64,000 nt of DNA from Cylindrobasidium torrendii FP15055 ss-10 (Eukaryota > Basidiomycota > Agaricomycetes > Agaricales > Physalacriaceae), in contig KN880444.1 in the NCBI GenBank assembly GCA_000934385.1, positions 1-64,000 on the forward strand, in the 5' to 3' direction. Positions 35,781 to 47,198 of the stretch are shown piece after piece. The notes below the pieces were generated by a model. The model was given only the letters and a program-made list of their open reading frames with translations. It searched no databases and was not told the DNA's origin. The stretch's first letter is position 1. Every line of letters begins with the position of its first letter. The translations under genes and the position numbers were made by a program.

Positions 35781-38700
35781 TTTCTGTCGTAAGAAGGCGT
35801 TCATGTTACGCCCAGGCTATAACATCGATCAGTACGACGATTTCGAATACCCAAGGAAGCTATCCACCTTGAGGTACATTGCGTGCCACCCAGAAACATT
35901 CTTGAGAGACTTCTCTTCGAAGACATCATCAACAAGCAACTTGCCGAACATCTGTTCCACGAGATCCACCGACATCCCCTTCCCTGCGCCGAAGAAAGGG
36001 TAGTGCCCGAATGGCCCCTTCTTTCCAATTTCCCGGCCACGGAATATAGTCCGGCAATGGTCTGTCGTCAAATTTTGATCTGCCAGTGTACGAACGAGCT
36101 CGACGGCAGCGCGCGCCTCATTCGTAAGGTTCTCCTCCACCAGTAGCTCATGGCTGGCACAGTTGTTGCACATCCGTTTGCATAACGCCGGGTCGAACTT
36201 CTCGCCGAAGAACTGCAGGACAAGTACACGCCGACATGTTACTTCGTTCGAGGCGTATTGCATGATGAGGCGCGCCTCCTCGACCTGGTTTCGTAGCGTT
36301 TCACGAGAAATCTCATACGGCTTCTCCTGTTGAGATTTTTCGAACAGTTTAACGTTTTGCCCGAAATCCGCGTAGGAGTAGTCTTAAAGTAATCAGTGGG
36401 TTGTTACGGGTAGAGCAGAAATGTAAACACACATAACACGCAGTCAGATGGGTTCCCATCGCGCCCTGCACGGCCAGTCTGCTGATAGTACCCATCGAAA
36501 GTAGTAGGAAGATCGTGGTGGATGACGAAGCGCACTGTGGGGAATGAGACAAGGAGCACAAAGGCATCTTCGACACGCACCATCGGGTTTGTCAATACCC
36601 ATGCCAAATGCAACCTGATGCAACTTTCAGAATGTACGTTGGCTGAAGACAATGGAACACTCACGGTCGCGACAATTACATGGCAGGAGTCCTGCTGCCA
36701 CATCCGCTGGGTTTCCTCCTTGTCTTGTGATGCCATCCCAGCATGATAATGCTGCGCCAAGATGCCTTTCTCCCTCAGCCCTTTTGCTACGTCCTCGCAT
36801 TTGGCACGCGAGCGACAGTAAACAATGCCTCCTTGACGTGGATGCTCTCTGTTGATGTACGTGACCATCTCGTCAATCATCTTGCCCTTCTTTGGCAAAA
36901 CGATATAGTTGAGATTGGGACGGTTGAATGACTGGGTGAAAAATGCGCAATCCTTGAGTTTAAGACGCTGTATAATATCATCGACCATGTTTTGATTGGC
37001 TGTTGCTGTGAGTGCAATGATAGGGATTCCGGGATAGTCGTCCCGCAGAGTGTCGAGGCAACGATACTAAAAACATGAGTGAATGTTGTTTGAACGCTGA
37101 GAGGAACTGACAGCTTCTCGGAAATCTTTGCCCCAGGTCGAAATACAATGAGCTTCGTCGATGACAAAGCGCGCTAACCCTTGTTCGCCATAAACACGTC
37201 TCAACAGGCGCCTTGTTGATTCACTGCTCTTGAGCTTCTCTGGTGTGACATAGAGAAGCATAGGCCTGTTGTTACTAACAAGCCGGTTCTGTATTTGAGT
37301 CGACTCTTCCTGCGGGGTGTCACTGTTCCAAAGGCAAACGTCAACGCCTCTGTTCTTGAGAGCATCCACCTGATCTTTCATGAGGGCTAATAGAGGCGAA
37401 ACAACGACCGTAACCCCTTTCGTCTTCCCGCCTTTGCAGACGGCGGGCAACTGGTAGCACAAGCTCTTGCCTCCGCCTGTAGGCATAAGAACAAAGACAT
37501 CCCTTCCTTCCAGGGTCGCAGTGATAGCCTCAAGCTGGTTACAGCGAAATGACTGCAGGTTGAACACAGAGCGAAGATTTCGCATGACTTCCGCATAAAA
37601 TGGAGTCTTTGTACAAGGACCTTGTGCTTGAGGACTAGCAGGGGGCTCGTCAATAATTTCGACGATGTCCGACTCGTAGCCGCAGGGCATCTCTTCCATG
37701 TCGTTCCATATGTCGTCGTCGTCGTCGCTGACAATTTCGAGAATTTCAGGGGACTGTGCCTTCTTGAACGCACTGGAAGTGGGCGGAGTCAACGCGGACG
37801 AAGATGATATTCCAGCGACGTTGGGAGTAGGGCTCTTGAAGTATGGTGATGTGAAAGCAGGCCCAGCTATGTCCGCCGGTTCGAGCGCTGTGATGAGATC
37901 TCTGAGGTCAGAGACACGGCTTTGCAGTACATCACTGAGTGTATGTTAGATATGATACTCAAGAACATCATGTACACGCACCGAATGGCCTCAAGGGTCG
38001 CAATATCGACATCCGGATCTTGGCTTTGCCTGTAACTTGCAATAGCAGACGCGTTCTCCCTCTGCAACCTCTCGTTGAACGCGAGTTTACCTGGTAACGA
38101 CTCCGACGACCCCTTCACTGAGCATTAGCAATGTACCCCACCTACGTCGAGATCTTTCAGGACGTACAGCTTGGCTTGACTGGGTTGACTTCGGTTTCGG
38201 TTTCGAGAGAGGCTTGGCGAGAGAAGGGAAGTCGGTGGCTATCCGACTGAAGGGATTACTGTCGAAGCTCTCGTCCAGTGGCATTTTCATCCATGGCTGG
38301 TCCTCATCGTCATCATCGAATAGCTTTGGACCACGTATAGGCTTGATTGGCGATTTCCCTTTGTTCTTGCGCGTAGGCGTTGATGTTGGAGTGTTTTCCT
38401 TGTTTATATCCTTCGCGCGTTTGATAGGCCGTGGTTCGGTGAAAGCTTCTCTCTTTGTCCCAGGAGAGCTTGATTGCTTTTCAATGAAGATAGTTTCTGT
38501 ATCTCTAGATGAAGAGGCCGTGGGCGTGGCTACCGAGGGTCGTGGGGCTGTCCGCGTTGATGCTGGTTGTGTCTTCTTCCCGAATCCTGGTGTCGAGAAT
38601 GACTGCAACGATGGCATGCGTCGGACAGCTGCGCATGCGTGTTATGACGTGCTCTCAATTTAGAGAACGGCATACCTTTGACTGAGGGCTTGAACTTCGA

Positions 38701-38863
38701 GGCCTACAACATTGTCACCAACCTGGAGGGCCAAGCCAAAGGAATGACTGACCTTGCTCGAGGACGATACGATTGGCGTATCGTTGGGAGGCGGAGGAGT
38801 CGAAGAGCTTCCCGACCTTTCAAGTCTCTCCAACACACTGCCTAGATTGTTTTTGACGGCCAT
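35679..38863 (-). CDS. RecQ-family DNA helicase (Sgs1/BLM-like)
   Basis: 3'-5' helicase that unwinds recombination and replication intermediates. Start at 38861-38863 (MAVKNNLGSVLERLERSGS). A long disordered, Ser/Pro-rich N-terminus with an acidic patch (IVSDDDDDIWNDMEE) precedes the helicase: motif 0 (FRCNQLEAITATLEGRDVFV), motif I MPTGGGKSLCYQLP, motif II DEAHCIS in VIDEAHCISTWGKDFR, motif IV YCRSRAKCEDVA, motif VI QQTGRAGRDG. The RQC zinc-binding Cys set (CRRVLVLQFFGEKFD, CKRMCNNC) and winged helix (DLVEQMFGKLLVDDVF) follow. The last exon codes a basic tail (KAAPKRRKPTKKSGQPT) with stop at 35679-35681. No HRDC domain after the winged helix, in contrast to yeast Sgs1 and human BLM. About ten introns. 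Confidence 0.92.
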
Positions 38864-39610
38864 GGTGGTTAAGAGCCACGCGGAAACGGAATCTGACCGA
38901 AGCATTCCTCACGTGGTACTGTCATCAATGGATCACGTGGACGCGCCAAACACAATATCAACAACCTCTCCTGCTTTGATTTTGGAAATTTGAAGTCCTA
39001 GAGTTCCGGACAGTGACTAGAAGGCTGCAATATATCCCTCGCGCTTCAACAAGAGTCAAACAGGATCAAGACGAACCCGATACTACTGGAGATCAATTCG
39101 CTACGAGGTTGCCTTGGATATAAATGTGACCAAGGCGATAAATATGTCCCCAAATTCTTGCAGTGGTGCTTGTGTTTATCGAACAGTGCCTGCCAACGAT
39201 AGGGATTGTACATGAATGTCCCTTGTGTCCACCACGGTCACAGCTAGGTCGTCCGACGCTGGGGTTAGAACCCATAGAATAGGGTCAAATTAGAGTAAGT
39301 AGCGTATACCATAGAATTCAGTAAATAAAAGTAGAGTCGATGAATTTTGCCTACGCGTCTGGGGTGCAGTTCAAGCAGAGACCAAGTAGCTACTTAGCCA
39401 TTGTCGCGCGCGCCAGTGGCACGGATTGATCAGTGGCTATGTCGCTCACAAGTGCAGGCGGCGATCTGGGTCAACTGCCCTTCAACCCTACGGTGACCTT
39501 ATACCCTCGCTTGGACGACGCCTGTACCAACTCGCTGTTGCCGGTTCAAAGCGCTTGTGGCGTTGCACATTAATCCTCCTCCCGTATCTTTATTTCGTTC
39601 AACTATCACC
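38864..39610. promoter_or_regulatory. Divergent promoter region, RecQ/Ras-GAP
   Basis: 747 bp between divergent starts. Two CACGTGG E-boxes lie at 38910-38916 and 38934-38940, 47 and 71 bp upstream of the RecQ start. The middle (39000-39400) is AT-rich with no gene I can support. Confidence 0.4.
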
Positions 39611-42373
39611 ATGGCGTTCGACCCGCAGTCCCCGACGAGTGCCAGTATGTCCGGCCGCAAGCAAGCGAATCGCAACACAAATAGGTACAGCGTAACTGCA
39701 TTGTTTAGCATGGCCGCAGAGCAGGATGTAGAGGTAGAAGATGAGCTCGCTCGTGGTGCGTCTCTATTTCATCCCATTGTCCTGCTCCTCCTCAACTTTC
39801 GGCAGCACAAAAGCGGCTTCGGGACCTCAAGGGCAAGATATCCGCTCAGTCGAAAAAGAACTTTGTGCTTGAGCGCGACGTGCGTTATTTGGACTCGCGC
39901 ATAGCGCTGCTGATTCAGAATCGCATGGCGGCGGACGAGGTGCGTATCCACTGTTAGTGTCTCCAACCGGGCTCACCGTATATCCTAGCAACGTGAAGTC
40001 GAGCGTACACTTGAAGATGTTGACCCAACCGAGGGCCACTTTCCCGACGATAGGAAAATGCAGCAATATTCCAATCTCTTCTTCCTCCTCCAATCCGAAC
40101 CGCGCCACATCGCTGCACTTTGTCGACTGGTCTCACTCTCCGAGATTGATACCCTGCTACAAACCGTTATGTTTACCCTCTACGGAAACCAGTACGAGTC
40201 TCGCGAAGAGCACTTGCTCCTGACCATGTTCCAAGCCGTACTCTCTGCCCAGTTCGAGACTGCCACCGAGTTTGGCTCCCTCCTCCGTGCCAATACCCCC
40301 GTTTCACGCATGATGACTACCTACACCCGCCGCGGCCCAGGCCAGAGCTACCTCAAGAGCGTCCTCGCTGAGCGCATCAACAGTCTGATCGAACACAAAG
40401 ACCTCAACCTCGAAATTAATCCTGTCAAGGTAACCCATTGTGATATGTATGATTGGGTATTCTGATACCTTTCAGGTCTACGAACAAATGATCAATCAAA
40501 TCGAAGAAGAGACTGGCTCTCTCCCTCCCAACCTCCCCAGAGGCGTTGCACCAGAAATCGCCTCGGAAAATCCCGACGTTCAAGCCATCATTGAACCCAG
40601 ACTAACGATGCTCATGGAAATTGCAAACAGCTTCCTGCTAACCATCATCGAAAGCCTCGACACCGTCCCTTACGGTATCCGGTGGATATGCAAGCAGATT
40701 AGGAGTTTGACTCGCGTACGCTCCCTCTATTTAGCGCCGTAGGACATAACTCATTGGTGCGTTTGCAGCGAAAGTACCCCGAGGCGACGGACTATGCTAT
40801 ATGCTCCCTAATTGGCGGCTTCTTTTTCCTTCGATTCATCAACCCTGCCATCGTCACCCCGCAAGCCTACATGCTTGTCGAAGGCGTCCCCGCGAAACAC
40901 CCCAGGCGTACACTGACGCTCGTGTGTATTCCAGGCCAATGTGCTACATTCTCGTCTAATCGTGCTTGCTCAGATTGCTAAAATGCTTCAAAACCTGGCC
41001 AACAAACCATCCTATTCGAAAGAAATCTACATGATGAGTCTTAACCCATTCGTCGAAGGAAATAAGGCCCGCATCAACCAGTTCCTCAATAACCTCTGCG
41101 AAGTGGGTGACTTCTACGAGTCCTTGGAGGTATGCATATACCAACCTCTTGTGGAGCGCACCTGATTGGCTTGTTAGATGGATCAATACATGGCCTTGTC
41201 CAAGAAGGATTTGATGATCCACATTACTCTCAACGAGCTATACAACACCCACTCTCTCATTCTCCAGCACGTAGAAACCCTGGTGGGTCACGGATTATGT
41301 GGTCAAGTTTGTGTGCTGACCGTAGTTGCAGTCCCCAAACGATAAGCAACATCTTCGCATATTGACCGATGAGCTCGGTGCCGCGCCATCGCAAGTGCCT
41401 AGGAAGGAGAACCGCACAATAGAGCTCCCGTTGTACAGTCGCTGGGAGACACCTGTGCACGACCTTCAAAGCGCGCTGATGGACTCAATATCATCCAGCG
41501 ACATGTTGTATATGGAGACGAAGTCCATTTTTGTCCAGCTACTTCGCTCGATTCCCAATGCCGCAGACCACCGGCCGTACAACCTCAGTGCCATTGCCGA
41601 ACGCGCTGCTACGACGAAGGATGCGACCCTTGTGAGGAAGGGAATCAAGGTGAAAGAGATGTTGAGAGAGCTAGAGGAGCAGAAAGTCGTGGATCGGTCG
41701 GATGGATATCAGCTGATGCAAGACGAAGTCGCTGCCGAACTTGTGCATCTCGGAAACCTGCGCGAAAAGGTCTTGCTCGAGACGCAATCTCTGGATGCAG
41801 TGTACAAGACTATCTGCGACCACAACAACTATATGCGCTCGCAACTGGAGCAGTATAAAGCGTACCTCCAGAATGTGCGCTTGACTGCGTCCAAGGATAA
41901 GGGCAGCACGACTGGCGTTGGTGTCATCACCGTTGGTGGGAAAGAGAAGAAGCAGACGAAGGCACAAGTGCTGGGGCCATATCGGTTCACACACGCTCAA
42001 CTCGAGAAAGAGGGGATTATCGTGGAAAGCAATGTCCCTGACAATAGGTCTGTGTAGTTTCTGGCTCAGTCCTAACGCGCTTTTTAACCACCCCTCAGGC
42101 GGCCAAATATCTACTTCAACATAACCTCGCCCACACCTGGAACGTTCATTATTGCTCTCCACTACAAGGGTCGCGAGAGGGCGATATTGGAGATGGATCT
42201 CAAGATTGATGATCTTCTCGAGAAGGTCAGTATCATTTGGAAGACTCACGGGACGATGAAACTGACTTCCACCGCAGCAAAAGGACAACAAGCACCTGTT
42301 GGACTTGGAATACGTTCAGCTGAATGTGCCAAAGGTGCTCGGGCTGTTGAAGAAGGTGTTCGCGAAGCGGTAA
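39611..42373 (+). CDS. Ras GTPase-activating protein, Gap1/IQGAP-like
   Basis: Negative regulator of Ras, of the class typified by fission-yeast Gap1/Sar1: a RasGAP domain plus IQGAP C-terminal (RGC) domain without calponin or IQ repeats. Start [18 protein letters not shown] at 39611. The GAP domain begins near [40 protein letters not shown] holds the region of the arginine finger, and [17 protein letters not shown] is the conserved FLR-x3-PA motif. After [14 protein letters not shown] the RGC part follows ([17 protein letters not shown]), then [19 protein letters not shown] and a last exon [20 protein letters not shown] ending at TAA 42371-42373. About 800 residues, at least eight introns. 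Confidence 0.9.
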
Positions 42374-43093
42374 AGATTGATGACGACGATGAAGCGTGAC
42401 TGCTGCGATGCCTCTATTCTCTGCCTCTTCTGTATATGTCGCCTTATTCTCGTCTTCCTCTGGAGCCCGTACAAGTCAGGTATATGTGCCCGATGCGTCT
42501 TTCTTGTTCCGCAACCTCGTGTAGAGTCACTGGGATTTGGCTCCATTTTTTATTTCTCGGCGGGGTGAGCGTTGGACGGATGGACGGATGGGATTTCTTG
42601 AACAAATTGACTCTGTGCTAGTATGTACCCCCTCGTTTTGTGTACTTATCTTTTGTGTGTGATCCGTGGCAAATGTAAATCTTTTGTGGATACCTTCATG
42701 AGGGAGTACCATCGACTCGGGATTGGTAGTGGGTATGGGTTCTGAGAGCACGGTCCAGTGTCTCCGAAGGGTATATATGGGACTAGACAAACATGGACTT
42801 ATCCTTAAAGAATTGAACACTTCACAGTCCAATGATGGGCAATGATTGTGAACTGTCGCTTGAGGAAAAGAGTGTGCCACTCGCGAACCACTCGCTTGCC
42901 TTTAATTTCCAGTCTTCTGACCCACGTGCGCGTGGCTATGATCTCAGCGGAAAGGGAAGCCGAGGTCACAAGGTTTCGGTATTCAGTTCCCACCATCTCG
43001 GCCTTTGCCTCCATTAACACTCCTTTCGTTCCCTTCCTTCATCGCCGCCGAAATTCTACATCCTCAAATACGGCGAATGAGTCCCCGGACGTG
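42374..43093. promoter_or_regulatory. Upstream region of aspartic protease
   Basis: 720 bp. A TATATAT box at 42772-42778 sits about 316 bp before the chosen start codon, so either the leader is long or there is a leader intron or upstream exon that I cannot resolve. No other gene seen. Confidence 0.4.
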
Positions 43094-45030
43094 ATGTTTT
43101 TCGCGGTTTTTCTACATGTTCTGGCCTTTGCTTTCCTGGTGGTCGGCCGCACCTTAGCGCCCAGGAATGTGCCGCTTCTCCGGCGCGCCGTTGGAGACAA
43201 TTCCACAAGCAGCGGGATTGCGTCTCTAGCGCTGGACAAATCTTCGGGGTGCGTCGAGATGGCCTAGATATACGTCCAGAGATGCTTACTCGCGCCGCTC
43301 CGCAGCTCGTACTACACCGTTCTTAAAGCGGGCGATTCCTATTTCCGCGTTGCGCTCGACACTGGCTCGTCGGACCTCTGGCTTATCTCGTCGGCTTGCA
43401 CATCATCACAATGTTCCAAGGTGCCCAAGTACCCATTGGCATACAAGAGTTCGACATTCCAAGCGGTCAACAATAACCAAACAGAGTTTTCTGCTAGTTA
43501 CGGAGATGGAACTGGTGCGTGCTACTTCAATCTGGCCAAGTCGTTGCTCACTTTCATCAGGTGTCTCTGGCTTCGTCGCACGGGAGATGGTCACCGTAGC
43601 AAATATCACACTCAAAGACCAGGCCGTTGGGGTCATCGACTCCAGCAATGTGACACTGGACAGCGATGTTAGTGGTCTTCTCGGACTTGGCTTCCCGCGC
43701 CTTTCAAGCATGTCAGAGTCTGTTACCAACTGTGCGCATTCTCATTTACGTTCGGCCGGGCATCCGTCTGAGATCTCTCAGCCTCTCCTTTCTTTTCCCA
43801 GCTTGCGCAGCAAGGGAAACTCGAATACCCGTTGTTCGGCCTTAGCCTAAACCGCTTTGACAATGGATCTCTCACGCTCGGGGCTGTCGACGCATCCGTC
43901 GTCCGCGACGTCAATCAGATTTCATGGCATCCGGTCGTTGAATTCTCGCCATTTGGGATGGAAAGCCAAGAATCTAGTTATTTGCAGTGGGTCACCCCCT
44001 TGGCTGGCTTTGGGACAAATGGAACAACACTGTCACCCAATCCATCCTACCCAGAGATCACCAACAATGCGTCACTCGCTCTCCTGGATGTGTGAGTGAC
44101 CGGATTGTCACTAGGTCCGGTTACTAACTCTCTATGCCAGGGGATTGAATGGTATATATGGACCATATTCTGATGTATCGCGATTATTCGAAGCAATGGA
44201 CGGGGCGCGTCTGGTGGACAGCGAGGGTGGACTCTGGGCAGTCCCTTGTGACACGAAGCAAAACATGACATTTACGTTTGGGTGCGAACTCTTGTCATCT
44301 CATCTGAGTGTGTTACTCACCCACGTTCCAGCGAGCAAACCATTGTTCTACAGCCATCTGACTACTTCCTCGGTCGCACCTCAGGCAGCCCTAACCTTTG
44401 CATCTCATGGCCCGCTGCGCAATCCCCTTCGGCTGACGGCGTAGATTGGCACATTGGCACACCATTCCTGCGAACCGTCTACTCGGTCTACAGGTCAGTG
44501 CATGATAATTTTGTTAACTGCCCGACGCTGAACCTGCTTCTAGTTATGGCATCAATAATGTCGAGGCCCCCGTAATTGGCTTCTACCCCGTCACCAATTC
44601 CACAACCGCCCAGGCAGACGAGGAAAACTTGTCATCGATTTTGACCACAGTCAAATTTACCCCGCCGAATTCGTTACTCGCCACACCCACAGACACTATC
44701 CTGCCCTACACTTTCAACGCATCTGTTGCCGCCCCCACCACCGGACTTGTAAGCACAGGGTTGGCGACAAGCACTTACAGCCCAATTTTCCAGGCTTGGA
44801 CGACCGTCCGCTCGGCCATACCGACCATCGCACCATCTTATGCTGTCTTCACCGACAGTTCCGGTGCTGTAGTCACCTCTACTCCCAGTATCGCAGCCGT
44901 AACACTCGGCTCGCCCCCAGGCTGGACCGGTCCCAATGGAGCTGGTCGGTCCTCACCTGCACCCATCGTCGTCACTGTCGCTATCCTGTTCGCTGCCTTG
45001 GGACAATGGATATTTTGTTTTATAGTCTAA
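43094..45030 (+). CDS. GPI-type aspartic protease (pepsin family A1)
   Basis: Cell-surface or secreted endopeptidase. MFFAVFLHVLAFAFLVVGRT is a signal peptide followed by a propeptide. The first catalytic motif is standard (FRVALDTGSSDLWLISSACT) and the flap has EFSASYGDGTGVSGFV. The second lobe motif is odd: LALLDVGLNGIYGPYSDV, with the Asp kept but DTGTS replaced by DVGLN. After the catalytic domain comes a Ser/Thr-rich stalk (SSILTTVKFTPPNSLLATPT) and a terminal hydrophobic helix without cytosolic tail (IVVTVAILFAALGQWIFCF), which fits a GPI-attachment signal. At least seven introns; about 560 residues. Activity with the altered second motif is not certain. Confidence 0.86.
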
Positions 45031-45494
45031 TGTTTTCGTTTCTCTTTCTCGCTCTTCTGATTGATTGTGCGATGCCTTCTGATTTGCTCGCGCCTCTCGC
45101 GGGTGAGCAGTGGGGTCATTGTCGCTGTGCGAACATAGTACATATACATATGTGGATGGTGGCAGTGTGTACCGTACAATAGCTAAGTAGTACAAACGGA
45201 CGGCTTACCGACATTCATGGAATACTACATAGATTTCGCAGGGCGCAGTCTACAGGTGCATCAGTCTCAAGTGGAAATCTGCGACTTAGGTTCAAAGGCC
45301 CGGGACAAGCTGACTTCGAGCGGTAACTGTTTTGTAGGTGACAGTTGTGACTACTCTCGATACTCGCGGCGGCCATGCTCTACCACTACCTTGCCTATCA
45401 AGTTGAGTACACTCTCATCTAGTGATACAAGTTAGTTCTAACATGTTTATTGTATACGTAGTACAGTTGTCCTAGTTTATAACATTAAACCCCA
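45031..45494. other. Convergent intergenic region
   Basis: 464 bp between the 3' ends of the protease (+) and the first receptor copy (-). No gene or repeat recognised. Confidence 0.5.
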
Positions 45495-47198
45495 CTAAAT
45501 CTGTTTCTTAAAGTCCTTTCTTTCTTGTTTTCGCTCCTGGGCCTCCTGCCTCATATCCATCGCCCGCTCAATCTGTGCTCTACGCATGCCCTCTAGCCGC
45601 GCGGCGGCAGGATCCAGCGCAAGTTCCGACTCCATTTCCTTTGAATTCACAGGCGGCATGTCGTCGTTGCTCATTGGCTTCAACGTCGGCGAAGAAGGCA
45701 CTTGTGTCCCGTCATCGAATTGTCTGATCTCGTTTAGCTCGATGTGGACGGTGATTTGGGTTTGCGAGAGGTTTGTCGTCTTGGGGGCGCCAGTGCTAGT
45801 ATCATTCGAGGAGGCATCGGTCTTGCTCAATGCAGCGCGCCAAAGCGATTTCAGTGCCCGGATCAGAGCCTGTGGACGGTCAGTAAATACTACTCTGTGA
45901 GTGTTTGGGTTACTCACAGGATCTGTTGCGGCCAGTAGCGCGTAGACGATGGACCGACCGCCATAGCAGAAATCGTCTAAGGTGCATAGTCAGTACACTT
46001 CAGATGAAGATGAAGAGATTGCCTACTCAAGAGAAGGATTCGATATGCTGTCTCCGAGTTGATGCCGCTCGATACTGAGGCGTATAAATCGCATGCAACC
46101 GTGATGCTGTTGATTATCAACGACGCGAGTGGGTAGAGCGCAATCCTCAGAATGACGCCCCGGTATACGTTCACTGGTGGCTTGGGAACGACCTGACCGT
46201 CTACAGAAGTTGCACGGGAGCGTGTTCCCGTTGACATCGAGCGCGATCGTACATGACCGTGTGAGACCTGGAGGAATGCGCTTAGTATAATGCAAACAGC
46301 TACACGGAGGAGGAAAACTAGCCTGGTGGCGAAGCATATGGACCAAGACTATAATGAATGCAACTAGCTCCCCGAAGGCGCATGCGACGCTCCAGAAGAT
46401 TTGTGTTGAAATCTGCAGGGGCAGTCAGCACGAAAGTGGACGTGACAAGAACTTCTCCTTTCCTGCCATATCAAACGTTGATTGTTGTTGGAATTGGAGT
46501 ACCAGCAAGCGTCGGTGAGTGAGTCGTAGCCATACTGCTTCGCAGCGAGAGGCGGTATCGTGAGACCTAGCGCGAGGCTCACACTACATATGTAGTACCA
46601 TTTCTCCATCCTCTGACCGTTGATGCCATGCACAAGGACTAATCTGTGGGTCTTCAGCAACGTGAGGGGTCGGTATCAGCTGGACGACATACTGCAGGTT
46701 CAATGCGACGCTGAAGAGAAGGAATGTTGATATTTGCAGCGTTAGCTTTGGTGAGCGGGATGAGGCGACGAAAGAGGGTGATGACAAATGAGACGAACCA
46801 GGACAATCCATACTGTGACTGTGCATCGCATCCCAGAGGGTGTTAACCCTGCGCAACCATTTGCAATTCCAAAGATGGTGCTAAAACTCATCAGACGCGT
46901 TGCCGAGAATTTTGCAACAATGGGACCCACTTTGCTACCAATGACCATGCCACTAGTCTGAAGCTCACTCGGTCGAGGTGCTTCCGTGAATCCGTGTGTG
47001 CAAGGACTGCGCCAATGCAGAGTAGAGCGAGAGCACAACACCCGCCTCCCACGAAGGACGAGTATGCCCATAAGTTCAGTCTACACACTATTCAATCAGC
47101 TATGTCCTCGCATCGCCAACAGCGCGCGCAAGAGAAGAGGCGTACGAGACGGCGTTTTTGGCGTCAGTGAGCACAAATCCAGAGAATGTTGAGGGCAT
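45495..47198 (-). CDS. 7TM receptor-like membrane protein, copy 1
   Basis: Putative G-protein-coupled receptor of the fungal cAMP-receptor/Git3-like kind. Start at 47196-47198 (MPSTFSGFVLTDAKNAVS), then an intron to LNLWAYSSFVGGGCCALALL, the first helix. Further hydrophobic helices: LQISTFLLFSVALNLQYVV, KWYYICSVSLALGLTIPPLA, STQIFWSVACAFGELV, VILRIALYPLASLIINSITV. Between helices 4 and 5 sits DACWYSNSNN, with a Cys as in CAR-type receptors, and a Ser/Arg-rich loop (RSRSMSTGTRSRATS). The cytosolic tail is charged, coiled-coil-like (LEGMRRAQIERAMDMRQE). About 430 residues in many short exons. It is a tandem paralogue of the gene at 49816-51527. Membrane topology is clear; ligand and G-protein coupling are inferred. 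Confidence 0.72.

Noticed and set aside
39240..39285. GGGTTAGAACCC resembling a tRNA T arm
   Set aside because: Cannot be folded into a cloverleaf on either strand; flanks are AT-rich without an A box.
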